A stretch of 64,000 nucleotides of DNA from Methanobacteriota archaeon (GTDB lineage: Archaea > Thermoplasmatota > Poseidoniia > Poseidoniales > Thalassarchaeaceae): NCBI GenBank assembly GCA_014239955.1, contig JAAZXW010000006.1, forward strand, positions 28,810 through 92,809. The letters run 5' to 3'. Each line of letters begins with the position of its first letter. The stretch's first letter is position 1. The position numbers and the translations under genes are program-made. The notes beneath the pieces were generated by a model. It ran no database searches, was not told the origin of the DNA, and saw only the letters and a list, made by a program, of their open reading frames with translations. Of this stretch, positions 8,703 to 15,539 are shown in pieces.

Positions 8703-10991
8703 CTAGCAGGTTCCGACTAGTTCGCCGTCAACTTCTGGCAGCTTGTCGTAGTCGAACCAGTGAGCGGACCCGATGGCCACCCAGTCAGGAGAGCAGATGT
8801 CGTCGTGCTTGACGCCGATTCCGTTGTACTGACCGATGATGATCATGTTGGGGTCCAGCACCCATGCCGCGAAGGCATCGACGTACGCCTGCTCGCGCGT
8901 GGCGTCGTCCTGGGACGTCCGGCCGGTTAGCAGGTGCGTATCCACGACGTCGTTGTGGTATCCCGTACCATATGCGTCACCGCCGATGTCATGGCTGCCT
9001 GCGAATGGCGACCAGTAGTTGTCTGGGTCCAGGTAGTCAGGAGCCCATCCGCTGAAGCGGATGTCCCAGGTCCTGGTGTAGTACATCGTGAGGTACTCTG
9101 GCCAGGACTTTGCGTCACCGGACGTTGCAACTCCGATGGTCCCCAGTGCTTCCTCAAGCTGTCCGCCCATGGCAATTCGGTAGTCGTTGCCCTCGTTGGC
9201 CATGACGCGCAGGATGTTTGGTAGGCGGCACTCGGTGCCGTCCCTGTCTCCCTCTGCAATCACTGTGGGAGCCCCACCGTGAGTCAGCGAAGTGCAGTCG
9301 TACTGGCGGATGAATCCGGCGTTCTCCAGGATTGCCTCGGCGTTAGCCAAGTTGTATGTGAAGACCTCGTACTGGGTTCCCGCGTACAGGAATCCCGTTG
9401 GGATGGGCCCGTACTGAGGTGCAAGGGAGTTGTCGTAGGTGACCCTGCGGTGCGTGTCGTAGTCGAACGCGTAGGAGATTGCCTCCCTCACAGCTGCCGT
9501 TTCCATGACGTTGCAGTCGTTAAGGGCGGTTCCGTCGTCGCTGCAGTCGTGGTTCAGCACCAGGGACGAGTTTGCATCCGTGTTGGTGTTGTCCTCTCCT
9601 GCGTCCAGAACCTTCGGGTTGAGGTTGAATGCCGACAGGGTCGTTGTGAAAGTCTCCCTGTAGGTGCAGATGTGCCCGTCCTTGCTAGCCACGTTTGGCT
9701 TGTCGTCAAGGGCGTCGTCCTCTCCAGCGTCAAGTGCTCCGTTGCTGTTCTCGTCGATGTAGCAGAAGTTCACCAGGTCCTCGATGTTGATGCCACCGAA
9801 GTCGACCTCGCCGTCAGTGTAGGCTAGTAGCCTGGTTGACGCCTCGGTAACGATGGTCATGGTGTGCCTGTTGATGTTGAAGTCGCCAGACTCCCAGTAC
9901 ATCCAGTTGGGTGTTAGGACGATCCTGTCCTCACGGACCCATGACTGGACCAGGTATGCGTTGGTTCCGGCTCCGAATGGGCCCTCGTCCAACCATTTGT
10001 GGCAGTAGTCGTCAGATGTGACGTTACCACCAGCATCCAACTCGATAACTCGGTTAGCCTCGCAAAGCTCAGCGTTGATCACTGCGCCCACGGTGTAGGC
10101 GATGGTAGAGATGAACGCAGACGATGGGGCTTTCAGGGTCACGGAGAAAGAGGTGGGACTGATAACCGTGAGGTTTAGTCCACCGTTGTCATCGTGGTTT
10201 CCGTCTGCATCGTTGCAGTTGAATGACTGGTCTAGGATCCAGTTTACATGGCTTGCAGGCCCTGCGTATCCAATGACCCTGCACCACGAGTAAACGACAT
10301 CTGAGGCTTCCATCTTGTCGCCGTTGCTGAAGTACACATCGTCACGTAGAGTGAAGGTGTAGGTTAGGCTATCAGCACTGACAGTGAACCCTGTTGCAAG
10401 CCTTGCCTCGATGATGGCGTTACCCGAGCCATCTCCAGCATACCTGTACAGAGTGTCGTAGACCTGTTCGATCACGTCTCCAGATGCGGAGTCGTATGCG
10501 TCTCCTGGGTCGATTGTCGAAGCGTCCCCGATGGACATCTCGACGATCTCGCAGGGGTTGTTTGATCCCTGCTCACGGCACTTTCTGGACTTCTCAAGCT
10601 CGTAAAGCGCCGAAGAGAAGTGGGCGCTTTCGTTAGCGGAGTCGGCGGCGAGGTTGCTCGCGTAGTCGGTCATGATGGCTGCCTGTGACATTCCGTAGTC
10701 ACAGGAGTTGTCGTTTTCCTCTGCAGCAGCATCGTAGTTGTTTGCTGCCATGTCGGTACATCCTGGGACCTTTGCTACAGTCTCCGTTACGGTCTCCGTT
10801 ACTGTCTCAGTCACAGTTTCGGTTACGGTCTGGACACATGCGTTGTTGCCGCTGTCTAGCGTGTAACCGTCTCCGATTGCGTCGCAGTCAGCTTGTGTCA
10901 GCGTCCTTTCCACATCGTCCCCAGCGCAACCCGCCAGGGCCGATGCAATCATCAGTGTGCATAAAAGAAGAGCATTCGCTTTAACCTTCAT
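8703..10991 (-). CDS. dppA: Peptide-binding lipoprotein of ABC importer (SBP family 5)
   Basis: The extracellular solute receptor of the importer, 763 residues from the ATG at 10991. It starts with a lipoprotein signal (MKVKANALLLCTLMIASALAGC, Cys at about 22). Next come a Thr/Glu/Val tract made of repeated VTET units, a small Cys module (GCTDMAANNYDAAAEENDNSCDY) of a type common in marine surface proteins, and the family 5 binding domain. That domain has YRYAGDGSG, LRDDVYFSNGDKMEASDVVYSWCRV, AISYAFDYDTHRRV and WAPDYLDPDNYWSPF. Numerous Cys pairs suggest disulfides. A longer frame back to 11072 exists but would place 27 residues before the signal peptide, so it was not used. Aspartate-rich inserts suggest an acidic surface. 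Confidence 0.92.
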   Translation of the reverse strand: MKVKANALLLCTLMIASALAGCAGDDVERTLTQADCDAIGDGYTLDSGNNACVQTVTETVTETVTETVTETVAKVPGCTDMAANNYDAAAEENDNSCDYGMSQAAIMTDYASNLAADSANESAHFSSALYELEKSRKCREQGSNNPCEIVEMSIGDASTIDPGDAYDSASGDVIEQVYDTLYRYAGDGSGNAIIEARLATGFTVSADSLTYTFTLRDDVYFSNGDKMEASDVVYSWCRVIGYAGPASHVNWILDQSFNCNDADGNHDDNGGLNLTVISPTSFSVTLKAPSSAFISTIAYTVGAVINAELCEANRVIELDAGGNVTSDDYCHKWLDEGPFGAGTNAYLVQSWVREDRIVLTPNWMYWESGDFNINRHTMTIVTEASTRLLAYTDGEVDFGGINIEDLVNFCYIDENSNGALDAGEDDALDDKPNVASKDGHICTYRETFTTTLSAFNLNPKVLDAGEDNTNTDANSSLVLNHDCSDDGTALNDCNVMETAAVREAISYAFDYDTHRRVTYDNSLAPQYGPIPTGFLYAGTQYEVFTYNLANAEAILENAGFIRQYDCTSLTHGGAPTVIAEGDRDGTECRLPNILRVMANEGNDYRIAMGGQLEEALGTIGVATSGDAKSWPEYLTMYYTRTWDIRFSGWAPDYLDPDNYWSPFAGSHDIGGDAYGTGYHNDVVDTHLLTGRTSQDDATREQAYVDAFAAWVLDPNMIIIGQYNGIGVKHDDICSPDWVAIGSAHWFDYDKLPEVDGELVGTC

Positions 10992-11081
10992 CGCTCCATT
11001 GAGACTATGATGTGTATTTAGTATCACCCTAGAAAATGGGCCTTTTGGCCAATCAGGGGGTTTGATAGCCACTAATTATCG

Positions 11082-11087
11082 AAAAAA
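11082..11087 (-). terminator. U-run terminator after tRNA-Ala
   Basis: Six consecutive T residues on the minus strand lie 33 bases downstream of the tRNA-Ala 3' end. Archaeal transcription commonly ends at such U-runs without a hairpin. The run also sits just upstream of the binding-lipoprotein gene, separating it from the tRNA. Confidence 0.4.
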
Positions 11088-11120
11088 TGATGGGTCCTTT
11101 CCCTAAGAGTCGAAGAGTAA

Positions 11121-11197
11121 TGGTGGACGTGCCGAGATTTGAACTCGGGGCCTCTTCCATGCCAAGGAAGCGCGCTTCCAAGCTGCGCCACACGCCC
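11121..11197 (-). tRNA. tRNA-Ala (anticodon GGC)
   Basis: A full cloverleaf can be folded: a 7-bp acceptor stem with the G3-U70 wobble pair that marks alanine tRNAs, anticodon stem CTTCC/GGAAG around the loop TTGGCAT, and T-arm with GTTCAAATC. The 3' CCA is encoded. The anticodon GGC reads GCC and GCU codons. Confidence 0.95.
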
Positions 11198-11243
11198 AGT
11201 GGGCTGACGAACTGCGGCGCCCATTTAAGGAGGATGTGGGAGA

Positions 11244-11789
11244 GTGGTTGATGTGTCACGTGAGGAAGGGGGCAGGAGCGTGCCCGCAATTCCGGATGAA
11301 TTGCTGGAAGACCTGGCCAAGGAATTGGAGGGGGAGGATGCCCCCTTCGTCGAACACCTCGGGAGGGATTTGGAACTGAAGTGGCTCGAGGAGGATGAGT
11401 CGAGGCTGGGATTCACAAGATTCGAATGCGACCATCACGAAATCTACCGGAGGCGAAGGCTCGGTGTACCACCGGGCCCGGTAACCATTGCAATGAACCC
11501 GATATTGATCAAAGACACCGCACTATTCCGTCATACTCTAGCGCATGAACTTCTACATGCTGCTGGACTTCTTGATCACGATGGTTTGCATGCAGAGATA
11601 GTTGGCAAGATTGCCCCTGCGCCCAAGCTAAGGGATTCACCGGTCCTGATGAGACTGCGTGAACAGGTACTGGAGGGACTCCCCGAGGAGCAGTGGATCT
11701 GTGGCAAATGCGGTCACGCTTGGGAAAGAAGGAGGGTGACAAGGCCAACACGGTGCCCGAAGTGTGCAAGTAGGTTCGAGACGAAGTGA
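11244..11789 (+). CDS. SprT-like zinc metalloprotease with zinc ribbon
   Basis: A 181-residue soluble protein. Residues about 93-110 carry the zinc protease motif HELLHAAGLLDHDGLH (HExxH with a third ligand downstream). The C terminus has a zinc ribbon, CGKC then CPKC about 18 residues later. The arrangement matches small SprT/WSS1-like metalloproteases, some of which digest DNA-protein crosslinks; the substrate here is unknown. The GTG at 11244 is taken as the start because an AAGGAGG lies 11 bases upstream. It stands alone between two tRNA genes, with no operon partner. Confidence 0.75.
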   Translation: MVDVSREEGGRSVPAIPDELLEDLAKELEGEDAPFVEHLGRDLELKWLEEDESRLGFTRFECDHHEIYRRRRLGVPPGPVTIAMNPILIKDTALFRHTLAHELLHAAGLLDHDGLHAEIVGKIAPAPKLRDSPVLMRLREQVLEGLPEEQWICGKCGHAWERRRVTRPTRCPKCASRFETK

Positions 11790-11824
11790 GGGTTCATCTA
11801 AGTGGGACTCCCGGAGAGGGTCGC

Positions 11825-11901
11825 GGGCGATTGGTGTAGTCTGGATATCATGCTGGCCTTCTAAGCCGGTGACACGGGTTCGAATCCTGTATTGCCCACC
11901 A
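11825..11901 (+). tRNA. tRNA-Arg (anticodon TCT)
   Basis: The acceptor stem GGGCGAT pairs with ATTGCCC (one G-U pair). The anticodon stem CTGGC/GCCGG encloses the loop CTTCTAA, giving anticodon TCT for AGA/AGG arginine codons. The T-arm contains GGTTCGAATCC. The CCA end is encoded. Confidence 0.95.
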
Positions 11902-11981
11902 CCTAATCTAGATGTGTATCACGAATCGCTCATATACGCGAGGCAGGTCGGAAGGACTCGCAAACTGGAGGATGATTAACA

Positions 11982-12092
11982 GTGAAGAGAGGTTCCCGTG
12001 CTTGGAAGAAGCAAGGGAAGCAACGCTGGAAGTGGCGAAAGAAGAAGCTCCGAAGGCGGAAGGCAGCCAGGAAGCGGGCCAAGCAACGATGA
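11982..12092 (+). CDS. rpl41e: Candidate ribosomal protein eL41
   Basis: A 36-residue reading frame with 21 Lys/Arg residues, ending WKWRKKKLRRRKAARKRAKQ plus R. Its C-terminal two thirds follow the eL41 pattern (W-R-K-K-x-M/L-R-R then alternating basic residues), a 25-residue single-helix protein of the eukaryotic and archaeal ribosome. A GGAGG motif lies 10 bases before the GTG start. An overlapping frame from the ATG at 11972 gives an acidic, low-complexity peptide that resembles no ribosomal protein. The gene sits directly after tRNA-Arg and before the BNR protein. The short length makes chance resemblance possible, hence moderate confidence. Confidence 0.55.
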   Translation: MKRGSRAWKKQGKQRWKWRKKKLRRRKAARKRAKQR

Positions 12093-12133
12093 AACTGGGT
12101 CAGCGTGAATAGGGGTTGCCTCGTCTCGGTGTC

Positions 12134-13738
12134 ATGGTCGAGCAGGGCCCTATCGATGCGGAGATTGTCGACGAGCCCGCGGGTCGCCGAATTCTGATGA
12201 CGTACAAATCTGGCTCGGCAGCCATTCTGGTAGTTGCGATAATCATCATCGCAGCATTCCAATCGATTGTGGCATCGCCCAAATCCGGATCTATCAGCGG
12301 CGAAGAAAGCAGGAACGCCGTTGTCGTTTGGGATCAAAGCGTATACATGCCCAGGCACGAGGAATGTATTGACGAGGGCAACGGGCAGGACTTGCCTGAA
12401 TTTGGAATCGGGTACGAGCCTAGTATCTCAATCACCAGCAATGGGAACATGTTCATCACGGCGCACAAGGACCTTAGGTGGGGAGGGGAAGACTCACCGA
12501 TCCCGATAATCTTGGACCCAGATGATCCCGGGCCCTGGTGGGCCTGCACGGATGGGAGGGAAACGACTTGGGACTACTGGGCATCTTGGTTCTGGGCCTC
12601 ATACGACAATGGGACCACCTGGGAGCATGGGGAGAACTTCGGGCCTACACCTGGAAACATGCTCTTCGCAAACTACCTGGCTGGAGGTTCGGAGTGCCTG
12701 GGGGACGAGGGTGACATCTCCGTAGACGCGATGGACACGGTGTTCTACCTAGACACTACGCTGGAAGACAACTGGTGGCACACTCTGGAAGACCATGGGA
12801 CGGAATACTCCACGGGAATCTGCCAGAGGATGAACACCATGGCAGCAGATGACCGACCCTGGGTTGCGGCCCAGGGGGATGGTATCATCCACTACCTCGG
12901 CAACTCTGGCGCGTCCCCCCCCGAATGCACCGGTGACTCGGGGAGGTACTGGTACTACCACTCTGAAGATGGCGGGAACACATTCTCGCAGTGCTACTCA
13001 GTACCCGGCGGATGGAGCACGATATCCAGCCAAAGGCATGGATCGTACGTGTACATCGCCCAGGAGAATGCGGACACCCAATCGGGCACTGTCATAGTCA
13101 GAATCAGCGATGAGTATGGCAGGGGGACGGGTTTCGGCGATGGGACGTGGGCACCTCCCGTCGACGTCGGGCCGAGAGAGGGCAATTGCCCCGAGGGCTA
13201 CCCTGTTGTCAACAACAACGAGGGAGGGACCGTTGCAGTGGTGTGGGCCGACTGTCCGAACGGGAGCACTGGTCCATGGGAGATCAGGTTCGCCATCTCA
13301 TACGACCACGGGACGAACTGGTCCACGTGGAACGTCTCTCACATCAATGGGATTCAGATGTACCCGTTCGTCAGCATCAGCGATGGAGACATGGTCTCAC
13401 TGGCATTCTACGGTCTGGACTTCGATGATGGGGATCTGGATGGCGACTACGTGGAAGGAGAGGAGTGGTTCCTGTACGCAGGGGCACTGCAATCACCGAT
13501 TGAGGGCGACAGCTGGGATTTCACCATAGCAGACCCGGAGCCATTGCATGTGGTGACCGGTTACGAGGAGCAGCTTGGAGACGTCCATGCGCTGCACGAC
13601 TTCTTCGAGACGGTCCTGAGCCCGGATGGCTCGTGGATCGGGATCGCCTACCAGCAGAACCTGGGGCAACACCCGTTCGAGGAGAACGAGGAGCAGCGAT
13701 ATATCAAGTTCGTAGGAGGCGACCTCTCAACCGCCTGA
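12134..13738 (+). CDS. Surface-anchored BNR/sialidase-like repeat protein
   Basis: A 534-residue protein with an N-terminal membrane anchor (about residues 28-46, GSAAILVVAIIIIAAF) and an extracellular remainder. Asp-box (BNR) motifs of the S-x-D-x-G-x-T-W type recur: SYDNGTTW, HSEDGGNTF and SYDHGTNW. They are spaced as in six-bladed sialidase-like propellers. Many Cys residues and Asn-Gly-Thr/Ser sites fit an exported, possibly glycosylated protein. Typical sialidase catalytic residues were not identified, so the enzyme activity is unknown. The ATG at 12134 is chosen over an in-frame TTG at 12116. Its end overlaps the convergent ubiquitin-like gene by 12 bases. Confidence 0.72.
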   Translation: MVEQGPIDAEIVDEPAGRRILMTYKSGSAAILVVAIIIIAAFQSIVASPKSGSISGEESRNAVVVWDQSVYMPRHEECIDEGNGQDLPEFGIGYEPSISITSNGNMFITAHKDLRWGGEDSPIPIILDPDDPGPWWACTDGRETTWDYWASWFWASYDNGTTWEHGENFGPTPGNMLFANYLAGGSECLGDEGDISVDAMDTVFYLDTTLEDNWWHTLEDHGTEYSTGICQRMNTMAADDRPWVAAQGDGIIHYLGNSGASPPECTGDSGRYWYYHSEDGGNTFSQCYSVPGGWSTISSQRHGSYVYIAQENADTQSGTVIVRISDEYGRGTGFGDGTWAPPVDVGPREGNCPEGYPVVNNNEGGTVAVVWADCPNGSTGPWEIRFAISYDHGTNWSTWNVSHINGIQMYPFVSISDGDMVSLAFYGLDFDDGDLDGDYVEGEEWFLYAGALQSPIEGDSWDFTIADPEPLHVVTGYEEQLGDVHALHDFFETVLSPDGSWIGIAYQQNLGQHPFEENEEQRYIKFVGGDLSTA

Positions 13739-13936
13739 CGAGACCACTACCAACTCCAGAGTTGTGTCACCCTTGATCAACGAAGTATGTGGGATGATTG
13801 TATCCCCGTGGACTGCGAGGACGGTAGATGGGGGGACGCCCATCTTCTCAAGGACCTCGCTGACCGAAATGGGTTTGCTTGATTCGACCTGGACGGACCC
13901 TCCTAGGTGCTCAACTTGAATGATCACGAAGGGCAT
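13727..13936 (-). CDS. Ubiquitin-like MoaD/ThiS/SAMP-type protein
   Basis: A 69-residue protein with the beta-grasp pattern of MoaD, ThiS, Urm1 and archaeal SAMPs: a beta-hairpin (VIIQVEHLGGSVQVES), a helix (ISVSEVLEKMGV), then VLAVHGDTIIP and the last strand TTLELVVVSSGG. The terminal Gly-Gly is the residue pair that is adenylated, then thiocarboxylated or conjugated to lysine. It may donate sulfur for tRNA or cofactor synthesis, or modify proteins; these roles cannot be told apart here. No E1-like partner gene is adjacent. Confidence 0.8.
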   Translation of the reverse strand: MPFVIIQVEHLGGSVQVESSKPISVSEVLEKMGVPPSTVLAVHGDTIIPHTSLIKGDTTLELVVVSSGG

Positions 13937-13982
13937 GAGGTCGGGTCAGCCTTATGTCTGATTCGCAGGTGGACGTTTCGCT

Positions 13983-14068
13983 GCCGAGATCGCATAGCCC
14001 GGTATTGCGGTGGATTCGAAATCCACTGTCCATTGGACGCGGGGGTTCAAATCCCTCTCTCGGCGCCA
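13983..14068 (+). tRNA. tRNA-Ser (anticodon CGA)
   Basis: An 86-base tRNA with acceptor GCCGAGA/TCTCGGC, discriminator G, encoded CCA and a long variable arm (TGTCCATTGGACGC), as expected for serine. The anticodon stem GTGGA/TCCAC holds the loop TTCGAAA, anticodon CGA. Its last 22 bases are shared with the 3' end of the convergent DUF3592 gene. Confidence 0.95.
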
Positions 14069-14751
14069 TCATCCTCTTCCCACCAGCCTACTTCCTCGGA
14101 TGATTCCTCGGTGGTTTCGGAACCACCGTCAGTTTGCTCTCTCGGGTATTCCTGAGGTGGATCTTCTGGCCCCTCTGAGTTCTCCAGCCAATCTGCCTGG
14201 GGGAATCCGAAGCCGATCTTCTCCAATCTGGTCCTGATTCTGGTGTTTGCATTTCCAGCTGATCCTAGCCCGAGGAAAAGGAGGAAGAAGTTGCAGCATG
14301 AGAGAATTACTATGTTTGTGATTGCGCCAGAGCCGATGGAGAATCCAGTAATTAGGACGCTGCGTCCGGGGTTATTGGGGTCTACGTACACATCAATAGT
14401 GGAAAGGCGCGGATGTTCCCTCTCGAAGTCCTCCTTCCATCCGAGGCTGGAGTCGGTTGAGTCTTCCCAATCTACCAATGAAATCTGATCGCTTTCGTAT
14501 ACGATTCCACCCACCTCGTAGCTATAGTCGACTTTCAGCCCGTAGGTGCAACCATCCTCCCCACCACAATCCTCCCAGATGTAGATGTCATCGACTGTAC
14601 CCGGTGTCCTGTCCCAGTTTTTCGTTTGCCACTGCTCATAGTGCAATGGGACGGTAAAAATGTCGACGGTCAGAACGATGACCAAACAGACTACTGCAAC
14701 GATCATACCCCTGGAATCACCGGGTTTGAAAGTCAGTGAGAAGGTCGCCAT
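14047..14751 (-). CDS. DUF3592-type membrane protein
   Basis: A 234-residue protein with a hydrophobic helix at about 15-35, an outside domain (about 40-130) and a second helix at about 140-160 (AITNIVILSCCNFFLLFLGLG). The outside domain has the pattern WDRTPGTVDDIYIW, YSYEVGGIVYESDQI and STIDVYVDPNNPGRSVL, which is that of DUF3592 proteins (function unknown). The tail is acidic and low-complexity, rich in Glu, Ser and Thr. The TGA stop codon is formed inside the T-arm of the opposing tRNA-Ser, so the last 22 bases of the gene lie within the tRNA. Confidence 0.75.
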   Translation of the reverse strand: MATFSLTFKPGDSRGMIVAVVCLVIVLTVDIFTVPLHYEQWQTKNWDRTPGTVDDIYIWEDCGGEDGCTYGLKVDYSYEVGGIVYESDQISLVDWEDSTDSSLGWKEDFEREHPRLSTIDVYVDPNNPGRSVLITGFSIGSGAITNIVILSCCNFFLLFLGLGSAGNANTRIRTRLEKIGFGFPQADWLENSEGPEDPPQEYPREQTDGGSETTEESSEEVGWWEEDDGAERGI

Positions 14752-14831
14752 GGCAGTTCCGCCAACCGCCGACTTTTCTTTCTTTGGTGTTGTCAGGCAG
14801 AACTATAGGCACCGGATTTGGGCGCATATCC

Positions 14832-15536
14832 ATGGAGATAGAAAACGAATTCGGACCTGCTTTCACGCTAATGACTGCGAAACTCTCGCCGGGTGAGCAG
14901 ATCAAGGTCGAGCCTGGGGCCATGGTGGCCCAGTCGAATGGGATGGAGATGAAGACCGGCATGGGGGGTGGCGGTGGTCTTGGCGGATTCATGAAGAGCA
15001 TGGTCAGGAGCGCGCTTGGCGGTGAGTCATTCTTCGTAAACACATACACTGCTGGTTCGTCAGGAGGATGGATCTCCATGGCACCATCTGCTCCCGGGGA
15101 TATCGAGGCGTTCGATCTTTCGCCGGGCCAGGCTTTCTTCATGCAAGGAGGGGCGTTCATGGCTTCTTCCATCAACGTGGAAACCTCAACTAAGTTTCAG
15201 GGGTCGAAGGCTCTCTTCTCGAGGGAGGGTTTCTTCTTCCTGAGGGCCGAGGCATCTGACGTCCCGGGCAAGGTCTTCTATTCGTCATACGGTGCTATGA
15301 AGAAGATCGAAGTAACGCCTGACAAACCCATCAAGATCGATAACGGACATGTGGTGGCATTTACAGATGGCCTTCATTACAACGTCACCAAAATCAAGGG
15401 GCTTGGTTCCTTCCTGTTCGGTGGAGAGGGCTTCACTCTGGATTTCAATGGTTCTGGTTCCGTTTGGATTCAGACCAGGAATATTCAGGCACTCGCGACC
15501 CAGATGATCCCCTTCCTTCCGACAAGTAGTCAGTAG
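14832..15536 (+). CDS. AIM24/TIGR00266 family protein
   Basis: A 234-residue protein of the AIM24 family, beta-sandwich proteins of unclear role. Features seen are LSPGEQIKVEPGAMVAQSNG near residue 20, a Gly-rich loop (GMGGGGGLGGFM), FVNTYTAG, a phospholipid-scramblase-like fold pattern and a C-terminal GSGSVWIQTRN. No signal peptide is visible. The ATG at 14832 is selected because family similarity begins there, although an open frame extends back to 14736. It ends 4 bases before the convergent nuclease gene. Confidence 0.85.
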   Translation: MEIENEFGPAFTLMTAKLSPGEQIKVEPGAMVAQSNGMEMKTGMGGGGGLGGFMKSMVRSALGGESFFVNTYTAGSSGGWISMAPSAPGDIEAFDLSPGQAFFMQGGAFMASSINVETSTKFQGSKALFSREGFFFLRAEASDVPGKVFYSSYGAMKKIEVTPDKPIKIDNGHVVAFTDGLHYNVTKIKGLGSFLFGGEGFTLDFNGSGSVWIQTRNIQALATQMIPFLPTSSQ

Positions 15537-15539
15537 GCA

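Noticed and set aside
9279..9827. A 182-codon plus-strand frame opposite the binding lipoprotein
   Set aside because: Val/Gly-rich antisense of a well supported gene; no start signal or domain.
10781..10840. Tandem GTTACNGTCTC-type units, considered as a CRISPR-like or regulatory repeat
   Set aside because: They are in frame and encode the VTET tract after the lipoprotein signal of the binding protein, so they are a coding low-complexity tract.
11972..12112. Overlapping frame encoding an acidic peptide (MINSEERFPC...)
   Set aside because: It competes with the eL41 candidate; the acidic low-complexity translation has no match, and the basic frame has both a ribosome site and family pattern.
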